Source: Abyssisolibacter fermentans (GTDB taxonomy: Bacteria; Bacillota; Clostridia; Tissierellales; MCWD3). From it: a stretch of DNA of 42,365 nucleotides. Below the pieces are notes generated by a model. That model made no database searches. It was not told where the DNA came from and worked only from the letters and a program-made list of their open reading frames with translations. The stretch covers positions 1 through 42,365 of the forward strand of contig NZ_LOHE01000050.1 in assembly GCF_001559865.1 (NCBI RefSeq), given 5' to 3'. Positions 32,814 to 40,629 of the stretch are shown piece after piece. Position 1 is the stretch's first letter; each line of letters starts with the position of its first letter. The position numbers were made by a program, and so were the translations under genes.

Positions 32814-33175
32814 ATCCATGATTATTTAATTGACTTTAAATAATATGGTGTAAGCTTCTAAATTAGAAGATTTCAGTGAATTCGGAGGCATACCGAGTTG
32901 GCATGTCAAGAATTTAATAGTATCTTATGACAACGAAAGCAATTACGTAGTAATTGCAACACACCGTTTCAACAAGGTGCAAGATTGCAAACCGCCTGTT
33001 AAATATAATCGATACCCGCTACCTATAGAGGTGAGGGACATCTTACGCCTTGTTATAATCAGAAGGATACTTATTAATGAATCTCCTATTCCGTTTCTTC
33101 ATAGGAGTAAGCGATTCACATAAAATCATAGATTTTAGTTCACTGCTCATAATTTTCTATGAATAGTCTGGGTTT
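32814..33175. repeat. MITE-like structured repeat, copy A
   Basis: Shares long stretches with copy B at 37607-37867: the left 90 bases (including GGCATACCGAGTTGGCATG) and the right end (TTTTCTATGAATAGTCTGGG). Between these it holds extra hairpins (GCAATTACGTAGTAATTGC; CTCCTAT/ATAGGAG). A 45-base block at 33106-33150 is in the opposite orientation to that in copy B. The ends are imperfect inverted repeats. It has no coding capacity and ends 62 bases before uppP. Confidence 0.7.
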
Positions 33176-33236
33176 ATTATTTAAATTGAACTATGAGTTG
33201 TTTTAAGAATCAGTATTTAACAGGAGGAATTATTAT

Positions 33237-34055
33237 ATGGAATTTATAGAGATTTTAAAAGCGATTATTTTAGGAATCGTTGAGGGAATTACGGAATGGT
33301 TGCCAATCAGTAGTACAGGACATATGATTCTTGTAGATGAATTTATGAAGTTGAATGTTAGTGATGCATTTAAGGAAATGTTTTTTGTAGTTATTCAGCT
33401 GGGAGCAATTATGGCGGTAGTTGTTTTGTATTTTGAAAAGCTTTTTCCTTTTTCAATTAAGCAAAAGCATATAAAAGAAGATATCATGACATTGTGGCTT
33501 AAAATCATTGTAGCATGTATCCCAGCGGCAATAATTGGTTTGCTATTTGATGACAAAATTGATGAACTATTCTATAACTATCAAACTGTTTCAGTAACAC
33601 TGATTGTGTATGGTATTTTATTCATTTTGATTGAAAATTTTAATAAAAACAAAACAGCTAAAATTGATAGTTTACAAGAGATTAGTTATAAAACAGCTTT
33701 ATTCATTGGTATATTTCAATTGTTAGCGCTTATACCTGGTACATCTCGTTCAGGGGCAACAATACTTGGTGCAATACTAATAGGAACATCAAGAACTGTT
33801 GCAGCTGAATTCACCTTTTTTTTAGCTATTCCAGTTATGTTTGGAGCAAGCCTATTAAAAATTTTGAAATTTGGGTTAGTTTTTTCAATCAGTGAAGCAG
33901 TAATTTTACTTACGGGAATGATAGTTGCATTTGTTGTATCAGTATTGGCTATTAAGTTCTTAATAAGTTACATAAAGAAAAATGATTTTAAAGTTTTTGG
34001 GTGGTATCGCATTGTGTTGGGATTAATAGTAATTATGTATTTTGTATTAGTATAA
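33237..34055 (+). CDS. uppP: Undecaprenyl-diphosphatase (UppP/BacA)
   Basis: A 272-residue integral membrane phosphatase that recycles undecaprenyl pyrophosphate to the monophosphate carrier for cell wall synthesis; extra copies give bacitracin resistance. [20 protein letters not shown] carries the (E/Q)xxxE and PxSSxxH elements and [14 protein letters not shown] is the second catalytic motif with its Arg. About eight membrane segments are visible. AGGAGG lies eight bases before the ATG. A MITE-like repeat ends 62 bases upstream and may supply or modify the promoter. Confidence 0.95.
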   Translation: MEFIEILKAIILGIVEGITEWLPISSTGHMILVDEFMKLNVSDAFKEMFFVVIQLGAIMAVVVLYFEKLFPFSIKQKHIKEDIMTLWLKIIVACIPAAIIGLLFDDKIDELFYNYQTVSVTLIVYGILFILIENFNKNKTAKIDSLQEISYKTALFIGIFQLLALIPGTSRSGATILGAILIGTSRTVAAEFTFFLAIPVMFGASLLKILKFGLVFSISEAVILLTGMIVAFVVSVLAIKFLISYIKKNDFKVFGWYRIVLGLIVIMYFVLV

Positions 34056-34162
34056 TACAATATTGATTTAGGAAAGTAAGTATATATACTGTAAGAATAA
34101 AAATGGTGCTATACATGAAAAACTACAAGTCAGAAAAATAGGAGAAAGAATATATAACAAGT

Positions 34163-34216
34163 CAAAAATTTTTATGATTATAGGATATATCTTAGTTATA
34201 ATCATAAAAATTTTTG
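34163..34216. repeat. Perfect 20-base AT-rich inverted repeat after uppP
   Basis: CAAAAATTTTTATGATTATA (34163-34182) is exactly complementary to 34197-34216 with a 14-base loop. It may act as a weak terminator. Short hydrophobic frames nearby (about 34174-34281 and one ending near 34340, with AGGAGG at 34255) resemble single-span peptides but lack clear starts. I see no supported gene in 34070-34660. Confidence 0.5.
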
Positions 34217-34631
34217 TAGTGTATGCTTTACAGCACGCCGAAATGTCTTTTATAGGAGGTAACAAGGTAGCATATATTTAATTTACTTGATAACTACAAT
34301 AGCAATGTTAGTCTTAGCAGCAGTTTTTAAGAAAAAGTAATATAAGAAAGAGCCTAAGTAAAGCAAAATTCTATAAAATAGACAATGTCTATATGACGCT
34401 GAAAAACGGCTCTCTAGTAATTTGTAAAATATAAAAATTTTCGAAAAATAGTTACAATCATTAATTTCATATTTGTGATAAGAAGTTGATAATTCAACAA
34501 ACATAAACTTTTTAACAAAATGATTATTCATATCATTATTGATATCATGAAACTTAAAAAGATGATCCCTGATCATATAGAAATCATCTTTAGATTGTTA
34601 ATGCTTTTTAAAATTGCACCTAACATGTTTT

Positions 34632-34657
34632 TAGCTTAATAAGAAAGCTATTTTTTT
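34632..34657 (+). terminator. Plus-strand intrinsic terminator
   Basis: TAGCTT (34632-34637) pairs with AAGCTA (34645-34650), followed by seven T. It faces the end of the minus-strand gene at 34663 and would stop plus-strand read-through. Confidence 0.5.
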
Positions 34658-34662
34658 ATGGG

Positions 34663-35523
34663 TTATTTAGCGAAACTGATATTTTCTACCTCAGAGCTTC
34701 TTGTGATATCTCTAGGAGTTATGCCTGGTTCATTAAGCCATCCAGATGTTTCAATATCAATATCTTGATTTTTATATGCTGCCCATACCAACTCTGAACA
34801 ATACCAATCTTCTTCATATTCACTTGTGTCTTTTTGAAAATCCAAACAATAAGATTTGCCGAGTTGTTCTTTACAGAATGAAAGCGCATTAGTTTTGTCT
34901 AAGGAACTTGCATCTTTTACTCTGTAAATAGTAACATCTTTTACATCAACCCTATCATCATCTAGTACACTTCTTACTACACCATCAGTAATTGCTTCTA
35001 TAATTCTAATGTAGTATTGGTTTTGTGTACTATCATAGAAAATACCCTCAACAATGGCAGTATGACCAGTTATACCAAAACCGCCCTTAGATTCATAAAT
35101 GATGTCGCCCTTTTGGCAAACATTTAATAAATCATATTTGTCATAGTTCGCCTTTTGAGGCAAAGAAGTTCCAGTATTATATTGCCATAAACTATCGCCA
35201 ATAGAAGAACTGCTTCTGATGTTATTATTATTAGGCTGCAGTAGATTGTAATAAGCATCAGTATAATCCTTTACGCTGCTATATTGCGTAGTATCATATC
35301 CGTCAATAAATTCTTCTAAGGACATATTTAACGGAATATTATTAGAAGTTGAGTAATTAATAATATCATTGTAGGATGTTTGTAATTCTGAATATACAGA
35401 TTTACTTGCTGTGTTAGACGATTTGTTGTTTGTATTGCTTGCGAGTGTCATTGTACTTGTGCCAAAAATCATAGTAAATGCAAGAAGTAATGATAAAAGA
35501 TTTCTAAAATTCCTTTTTTTCAT
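34663..35523 (-). CDS. Secreted permuted NlpC/P60 (YiiX/YaeF-like) hydrolase
   Basis: A 286-residue exported protein. The signal peptide is KKRNFRNLLSLLLAFTMIFG then a Ser/Asn-rich linker. From about 130 it shows the circularly permuted NlpC/P60 arrangement: QKGDIIYESKGGFGITGHTA places the catalytic His early, and DWYCSELVWAAYKNQ places the catalytic Cys late. Such cysteine hydrolases act on peptide, amide or lipid bonds, often in the cell envelope. GAGAGGTGC precedes the ATG. A small dyad GTTCAG-CAAA-CTGAAC (35555-35570) lies in its upstream region. It is monocistronic; the natural substrate is unknown. Confidence 0.78.
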   Translation of the reverse strand: MKKRNFRNLLSLLLAFTMIFGTSTMTLASNTNNKSSNTASKSVYSELQTSYNDIINYSTSNNIPLNMSLEEFIDGYDTTQYSSVKDYTDAYYNLLQPNNNNIRSSSSIGDSLWQYNTGTSLPQKANYDKYDLLNVCQKGDIIYESKGGFGITGHTAIVEGIFYDSTQNQYYIRIIEAITDGVVRSVLDDDRVDVKDVTIYRVKDASSLDKTNALSFCKEQLGKSYCLDFQKDTSEYEEDWYCSELVWAAYKNQDIDIETSGWLNEPGITPRDITRSSEVENISFAK

Positions 35524-36084
35524 AAGAGCACCTCTCTTCTAAGATTTAGTTGTTGTTCAGCAAACTGAACATATAAATTCAAACCGAAATTTCCGGATTA
35601 AATTACTGATTTTACTTAATTATGCAGAATAGCATATTAATTTACAAATACATACTCAAATTTTACCATTTTTACCTTTGGTTATCAAGAGAAATTTATG
35701 GACTTACTTTATACTTTTAAGTTTTTTCTTATAATCATACTATTTGGAAAAATTTCCCATGAAATACTTGACTTTAGGTAGCTATATGGAAAGCAGTCCA
35801 ATTTATTTATGCTACAATCAGGTGTATACGTATTTGGGGTAAGCAGCCTGAATGTTTCCCATGTTTGTATAAGTGCAAAAGGTTGTTATTATCATAAGAG
35901 GTGGAAGAAAGTTTTAGCTACGATATGAAGAATATTTGAAAATATATGTAGAAAACATGTATGGTTGTTTGTAGGAATTTGTTATGAAAATTATTAGTTT
36001 GATTTAGCTGAGCAAAATTTTTATTTATAATGAAGTGTAAGAAAAGTGTATCCGAAAGAGTATGTTTTTTTCTTTCTTTTTTGG

Positions 36085-36144
36085 TTGACAATTAAAGAAC
36101 TGTAGCATATAATTCTTATATACACATATGGGTATATAAGAATT
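36085..36144 (+). promoter_or_regulatory. Promoter and ArsR operator of the first arsenic-type unit
   Basis: TTGACA (36085-36090) and TATAAT (36108-36113) are spaced 17 bases apart. AATTCTTATATAC (36111-36123) is the exact complement of GTATATAAGAATT (36132-36144), an ideal operator overlapping the -10 and start site. It resembles the imperfect dyad before the second arsR gene (38227-38265), which shares ATATG and GTATAT elements. The stretch 35530-36080 holds no gene I can support. Confidence 0.8.
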
Positions 36145-36175
36145 AACTAATAAATCCAGTAGAAAGGAGATAGCT

Positions 36176-36535
36176 ATGAACCAACTTACAAGCTTTTTCA
36201 AAATAATGTCAGATAAAACTAGGCTTAGAATAGTTACACTACTAGCACAGCAAGAGTTATGTGTATGTGAAATTTGTGGTGTTTTAGAACTTTCACAACC
36301 TAAAGTATCAAAACATTTGGCAAAACTTCGAGATAAGGGATTTGTTAGTGATGAAAGGAAGGAGCAATTTATTTTTTATTCGTTAAAAATTAAAGATGAT
36401 GTCCTTTCAAATTTGATTATGAATATTGTAAATAATATCGAAAACTATCCACAGTTAAGCGAGGATAGTGAAAGATTGGTTGATAAAGAAATATATTCAA
36501 ATCAATGTAATATATATAGAAAAAAATTTGATTAA
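36176..36535 (+). CDS. arsR: ArsR family metalloregulator 1
   Basis: A 119-residue winged-helix repressor. ELCVCEICGVLELSQPKVSK joins the metal site and recognition helix: Cys29, Cys31 and Cys34 match the three As(III)/Sb(III)-binding cysteines of classical ArsR (ELCVCDLC). Binding of metalloid would release it from the perfect dyad at its own promoter. AGAAAGGAG precedes the ATG. A DUF318 permease gene follows after 20 bases, forming an operon. Confidence 0.93.
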   Translation: MNQLTSFFKIMSDKTRLRIVTLLAQQELCVCEICGVLELSQPKVSKHLAKLRDKGFVSDERKEQFIFYSLKIKDDVLSNLIMNIVNNIENYPQLSEDSERLVDKEIYSNQCNIYRKKFD

Positions 36536-36555
36536 TTATGAAGGAGTTGATTTAA

Positions 36556-37536
36556 ATGTTTAGTTGGTTAGATTATTTAGTAAAATTATTCGTTGAAAAT
36601 ATATTAAATATATCTATGGAAACACATTTAGGTTCAAGTGTACATTTTTTCTTTTATGACACGATAAAAATCATTATTCTCTTAGGTATTATGATTTTTT
36701 CAATATCATATATCAGAAGTTATTTTCCACCAGAGAGGACAAAAAAAATTCTGGAGAGATTTAGTGGTGTAAAAGGAAATATAATGGCATCATTACTTGG
36801 TATAGTTACACCATTTTGTTCTTGTTCATCTGTACCTTTATTTATTGGCTTTGTTGAAGCTGGTATACCATTAGGTGTTACATTTTCATTTTTAATAACT
36901 TCACCTATTGTAAATGAAGCCGCATTTGCTATACTACTTGCCTCATTTGGTTGGAAAATTGCGTTAGTATATGTGATTACAGGTGTGATGGTTGGTGTTG
37001 TTGGAGGTATATTTATTGGCTCATTGAAAATGGAAAATCAAGTAGAAGAATATGTCTATAAAATTAAATTAGGAGAGGTAGACATTGAAAAAATAAGCCA
37101 TAAAGAAAGAATACATTTTGCTATTGATAATGTTAAAGATATTATCAAAAGAGTGTGGATATTCTTGCTTATTGGTATAGGTATAGGCGCATTTATACAT
37201 GGCTTAGATGAGAATGGTGATGTTGTAAAACTATTAGCGCAATATGCGGGAAAAGACAATCCTATAGGTGTATTAATAGGTGTTGTTTTTGGAATACCTC
37301 TTTATTCAAATGCATTAGGAACTATACCAATTGCAGAAGCGTTAATTACAAAAGGTGTAGGTATAGGAACAGCACTTGCATTTATGATGGCTACAACAGC
37401 GTTATCATTACCTGAGATGATTTTACTAAAAAAAGTTATTAAGCCTAAATTAATCGGAGTTTTTGTTGGTATAACTGGTATTGCTATCATATTGGTTGGG
37501 TATTTATTTAATGGCATTGCACATTTGTTAATTTAG
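36556..37536 (+). CDS. DUF318/ArsP-type permease 1
   Basis: A 326-residue membrane permease with about eight to ten helices of the PF03773 family, which includes the organoarsenical exporter ArsP. TPFCSCSSVPLFIGFVEAG holds the paired cysteines (Cys88, Cys90) thought to contact trivalent methylated arsenicals; a mirrored half (PLYSNALGTIPIAEAL) follows at about 250. GGAG precedes the ATG. Cotranscription with ArsR1 supports arsenical efflux. The substrate (methylarsenite, other thiophilic compounds) is inferred. Confidence 0.85.
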   Translation: MFSWLDYLVKLFVENILNISMETHLGSSVHFFFYDTIKIIILLGIMIFSISYIRSYFPPERTKKILERFSGVKGNIMASLLGIVTPFCSCSSVPLFIGFVEAGIPLGVTFSFLITSPIVNEAAFAILLASFGWKIALVYVITGVMVGVVGGIFIGSLKMENQVEEYVYKIKLGEVDIEKISHKERIHFAIDNVKDIIKRVWIFLLIGIGIGAFIHGLDENGDVVKLLAQYAGKDNPIGVLIGVVFGIPLYSNALGTIPIAEALITKGVGIGTALAFMMATTALSLPEMILLKKVIKPKLIGVFVGITGIAIILVGYLFNGIAHLLI

Positions 37537-37606
37537 AAATATAAAGAAAATTTTAAGCCAATGATTAAATAATAGTAAAAAATATAATAGTTGTTTTGCT
37601 ATTATT

Positions 37607-37867
37607 AACCCTGATTATTCGTATAACTTTGAATAATATGTTGTAGGTTTCTGAATTAGAAGATTTCAATGAATTCGAAGGCATACCGAGTTGGTATGTC
37701 GAGAATTTAATGGACATTCTTCTAATCATGAGCAGAGAACTAAAATCTATGATTTTATGTGAATCGCTTACTCATTCTTGGAATGAGTTTCTGATTTGCC
37801 GCTTATTCATTCGAAGAATGAGGTTCATTTATAAAAGGTATTTAATTTTCTATGAACAATCTGGGTT
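37607..37867. repeat. MITE-like structured repeat, copy B
   Basis: A 261-base element bounded by imperfect inverted ends: AACCCTGATTATTCGTATA on the left and TATGAACAATCTGGGTT on the right, with TTAA at or beside both edges (37605-37608, 37867-37870). Inside, ATTAGAAGA and TCTTCTAAT enclose a long hairpin around GGCATACCGAGTTGGTATGTC, followed by small hairpins (ACTCATTC/GAATGAGT; CATTC/GAATG). No coding region. It ends 33 bases before the ferredoxin gene, within the arsenic-type cluster. Confidence 0.75.
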
Positions 37868-37899
37868 TAAGATAGATTAAAATTAAAGGAAGTGATATT

Positions 37900-38145
37900 A
37901 TGTCAAAAACATGGTACCCAGTAATTGACTATGAGAAATGTATTGTATGTAAAGCTTGTTATAATAAATGCAACAACGGCGTATATAAACTAGATAAAGA
38001 AGGACGTCCAATAGTGGAAAATCCTAATGGTTGTGTTCATGGATGTCATGGATGTGGTAATTTATGTCCAGTGGGAGCAATATTGTATGTAGGAGATATA
38101 CAAGGGAAAAATTCTACTAATTGTGGTTGTAGTTGTGATTGTTAA
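37900..38145 (+). CDS. Two-cluster 4Fe-4S ferredoxin-like protein
   Basis: An 81-residue protein. CIVCKACYNKC gives CxxCxxCxxxC and CVHGCHGCGNLCP gives CxxxCxxCxxxCP, so it should hold two 4Fe-4S clusters; the tail CGCSCDC adds four extra cysteines that could bind metalloid or another metal. AAAGGAAG precedes the ATG. It lies between the two ArsR-permease units. Ferredoxins of this sort are found with arsenic genes, but whether it donates electrons to a reductase there is unknown. Confidence 0.85.
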   Translation: MSKTWYPVIDYEKCIVCKACYNKCNNGVYKLDKEGRPIVENPNGCVHGCHGCGNLCPVGAILYVGDIQGKNSTNCGCSCDC

Positions 38146-38199
38146 GTAAGAATTTCAAATAAAAATAAATAACTTGATATAAATTTAGATAGCCTTAAT

Positions 38200-38265
38200 T
38201 TGACAATCCAGTTAAAAAGGAGTATTATGTTATTATAGTCATATGCTAATATGCGTATATAACAT
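38200..38265 (+). promoter_or_regulatory. Promoter and ArsR operator of the second arsenic-type unit
   Basis: TTGACA (38200-38205) and TATTAT (38223-38228) are 17 bases apart. ATGTTAT (38227-38233) pairs with ATAACAT (38259-38265) around a second dyad CATATGCTAATATG, giving an imperfect operator over the -10. Confidence 0.7.
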
Positions 38266-38279
38266 GAAAGAGGGATTGG

Positions 38280-38654
38280 ATGGATGAATTAAATAAATTT
38301 TTCAAAATGCTTTCTGATCAAAATCGATTAAGAATAATGATAGTTCTTTATTATCAGGAGCTTTTTGTATGTGAAATATGTGGAATACTTGAATTGTCTC
38401 AACCTAAAGTATCAAAACATTTGACAAAACTTCGGGATATGGGATTTGTAAAGGATTGTAGAAAAGAACAGTTTGTTTCTTACAGATTAAATCTACAAGA
38501 TCCAGTTTTAAGTAGCATTATAGAAAAGATTGCACAAAATATAGAAAACTATCCGCAATTAAAAAAAGATGTTGAAAAAATCAAACTAAAAAATATGTAT
38601 TTAAATAGTTGCAAATGCGAAAATTCTACAAACGAAAATTTAGGTAAAAACTAA
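38280..38654 (+). CDS. arsR: ArsR family metalloregulator 2
   Basis: A 124-residue paralogue of the regulator at 36176, sharing most of the DNA-binding domain (ILELSQPKVSKHLTKLRDMG). In the metal site ELFVCEICG the first cysteine is Phe29, leaving Cys31 and Cys34. Two cysteines can still respond to As(III) in the E. coli protein, so it may be functional with different sensitivity. The C terminus has an extra CKC pair (NSCKCENST). It precedes a mini-ORF, a second permease and a thioredoxin-like gene. Confidence 0.92.
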   Translation: MDELNKFFKMLSDQNRLRIMIVLYYQELFVCEICGILELSQPKVSKHLTKLRDMGFVKDCRKEQFVSYRLNLQDPVLSSIIEKIAQNIENYPQLKKDVEKIKLKNMYLNSCKCENSTNENLGKN

Positions 38655-38718
38655 AGAGTTTTAGTGGCATTTTAAAACAATTGATAAAATATGGTATTTT
38701 ATTAGTAGGTGAGGAATG

Positions 38719-38757
38719 ATGAGAAGATATTGCTCATGTGGTTGGTGTGGTACCTAA
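38719..38757 (+). CDS. Cys-rich mini-ORF (12 aa) before permease 2
   Basis: ATG at 38719 (or 38716) opens MRRYCSCGWCGT then TAA, with GTGAGGAAT just upstream. Three cysteines in twelve residues between a metalloregulator and a thiophilic-metalloid permease suggest a leader peptide or the start of a lost gene. Only sequence and position support it. Confidence 0.3.
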   Translation: MRRYCSCGWCGT

Positions 38758-38810
38758 TCCTGTATTTAAAATAAATTTTAATGTATTTTAAATAAAATGG
38801 AGGGTGAAAA

Positions 38811-39833
38811 TTGAATATTCTATTATCAGGATGGCAAGCATTAGTTGATTATTTAACTATAGCTAGGGTTATTTCTCTTATTATAGCATTTTTCCTATCA
38901 GGAGCGATTTCTACTTTTATGTCCAAAGGTGCTGTAATGAAATATTTTGGTCCTAATGCTAAAAAATATATTTCATATGCTATTGCATCAGTTTCAGGAG
39001 CTATTCTTGCTGTGTGTTCCTGTTCTGTATTACCTATGTTTGCGAGTATAAGAAAAAAAGGTGCTGGAATAGGACCAGCAGTTACATTCTTATTTGCCGG
39101 ACCAGCAATTAATGTTTTAGCGATTATTTTTACATTCAAACTTATCGGTACAGAAATTGGATTTGCTAGAGTTACATCAGCTATTGTGTTATCTATTATC
39201 ATTGGCTTAGTAATGTCTATTTTGTATCAAAAGGGTGAAGAGATTGACCCAAATGAAAATATGTTTAATATACAAGAAGAAAATGAAAGAACTTGGTGGC
39301 AAAATTTAATTTTTTTCATTATATTACTTGCAATACTTATTTCAGGTGTAAAGCATCCAATTCTTACAATTGTTTTCTTTGTTACACTAGTTGTTGTACT
39401 ATTTTTATACTTTAAAAAACAAGAACTTCTCAATTGGTGCAGTGAGACATGGATTTTAGCAAAAAAAATAGTACCACTATTTATTGTAGGAGTATTTATA
39501 GCAGGTGTGTTAACTGCAATTATACCTGAAACATTTATGGTTAAGTTTGTCGGTAACAATACAATTGGTTCTAACTTAATTGCGGGAGTATTTGGTGCAT
39601 TTATGTATTTTGCAACGTTAACTGAAGTACCAATTGTAAATAGTTTTATGGAACTTGGGATGAATAAAGGTCCTGTTCTTGCTTTATTATTAGCAGGTCC
39701 TTCACTTAGTTTACCAAATATGATTGTTATTTCAAAAGTAATGGGAATAAAAAAGACATTAACCTATATATGTCTTGTAGTTTTATTATCTGGCGTAGTA
39801 GGTTTGATAATGGGAAATTTAGTATTTTATTAA
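38811..39833 (+). CDS. DUF318/ArsP-type permease 2
   Basis: A 340-residue permease of the same PF03773 family as the product at 36556 but clearly divergent. AVCSCSVLPMFASIRKKGAG contains Cys69 and Cys71; TFLFAGPAINVLAI and LLLAGPSLSLPNMIVISKVM carry the family's repeated Gly-Pro turns. The start is TTG at 38811, well placed after GGAGGGTG. The gene is followed 22 bases later by a thioredoxin-like protein, a usual partner of this subfamily. It probably exports an arsenical or a related thiol-binding compound. Confidence 0.85.
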   Translation: MNILLSGWQALVDYLTIARVISLIIAFFLSGAISTFMSKGAVMKYFGPNAKKYISYAIASVSGAILAVCSCSVLPMFASIRKKGAGIGPAVTFLFAGPAINVLAIIFTFKLIGTEIGFARVTSAIVLSIIIGLVMSILYQKGEEIDPNENMFNIQEENERTWWQNLIFFIILLAILISGVKHPILTIVFFVTLVVVLFLYFKKQELLNWCSETWILAKKIVPLFIVGVFIAGVLTAIIPETFMVKFVGNNTIGSNLIAGVFGAFMYFATLTEVPIVNSFMELGMNKGPVLALLLAGPSLSLPNMIVISKVMGIKKTLTYICLVVLLSGVVGLIMGNLVFY

Positions 39834-39855
39834 TGAATAATAGGAGGAATATAAT

Positions 39856-40083
39856 ATGATAATTAAAATTTTAGGTTCAGGATGTGCAAAATGTAAAAAG
39901 TTAGAGGCTAATGCTAAAGAAGCAGTAAAAGAAATGGGACTTGATGCAACTATTGAAAAAGTACAGGATATCAAAGATATAATGAGTTATGGAGTAATGA
40001 GTACACCAGCATTGGTGGTTGATGAGCAGGTAAAAATGATGGGTAAACTTCTTTCAAAAGATGAAATAAAAAAATATTTATAA
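39856..40083 (+). CDS. Small thioredoxin-fold redox protein
   Basis: A 75-residue protein of the glutaredoxin-like thioredoxin family. LGSGCAKCKKLEANAKEAVK holds the CxxC redox pair and MSTPALVVDEQVK the cis-Pro loop. GGAGG precedes the ATG. It ends the second arsenic-type unit; a terminator follows at 40147. It could reduce a thiol-bound substrate or the permease cysteines, or deliver the metalloid; which one is not shown by the sequence. Confidence 0.9.
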   Translation: MIIKILGSGCAKCKKLEANAKEAVKEMGLDATIEKVQDIKDIMSYGVMSTPALVVDEQVKMMGKLLSKDEIKKYL

Positions 40084-40146
40084 TTTAGTTAGAACTATTT
40101 GGGTATTAATATAACATGATTAATGCTTCTGACATAACTATTAAAA

Positions 40147-40183
40147 AACAATCTCTACTGGACTAACAGTAGAGGTTGTTTTT
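40147..40183 (+). terminator. Terminator of the second arsenic-type unit
   Basis: AACAATCTCTACTG (40147-40160) pairs with CAGTAGAGGTTGTT (40167-40180) with one wobble and is followed by T residues. It is the strongest hairpin of this part of the window. Confidence 0.85.
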
Positions 40184-40490
40184 ATGTGTCAAAATAAGAA
40201 TTATAAATTGAATAGCTAATTACTTTCTGTTTAGCAGTTATAGTTTACATACTTCAAAAGAAAAAATAAAGAACATAATGCTTACGTCCCTTATAATTGG
40301 ATATTTACAGGTAGTGTTGAAATTTTGATAGTGGTTCAGTTATAGACGAATGAATATATGTACAAATTTTAACGTCTGCTTAGAGCGCTATTGATAAATA
40401 TAGTTTTTTAGTAGTATTTAATTAACAGTATATCAATTGATATAATATAGAGAAAGTGTAAAAATAATAAGATTTACGCTAAAAATTTCA

Positions 40491-40520
40491 AACAAATGAA
40501 CCGTCCCCTTGTTTGGTTCT
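40491..40520 (-). repeat. GGGACGG-family repeat
   Basis: GAACCGTCCCC at 40498-40508, flanked by AAACAAAT and TTGTTTGG; on the minus strand it reproduces the copy at 5390-5410 over about 25 bases. Apart from this and the terminator at 40147, 40190-40610 contains nothing I can support. Confidence 0.7.
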
Positions 40521-40629
40521 TGAGTTTATTTGTTTTCATTTATGATAATTATGAGTGAATAATCTTGTCAAATGGAAGGGTAAGCTTTATAATGAAACTT
40601 GTACATAAAAATAGTAGAAGGTGAATATT

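Noticed and set aside
34283-34576. 97-codon minus-strand frame downstream of uppP
   Set aside because: No ribosome binding site, no recognisable family, and composition typical of AT-rich chance frames.
37607-37867. OMEGA/HEARO-type RNA or an IS200/IS605 end
   Set aside because: The central hairpin looked suggestive, but there is no IscB/TnpB gene nearby and the element has inverted ends, which fits a MITE better.
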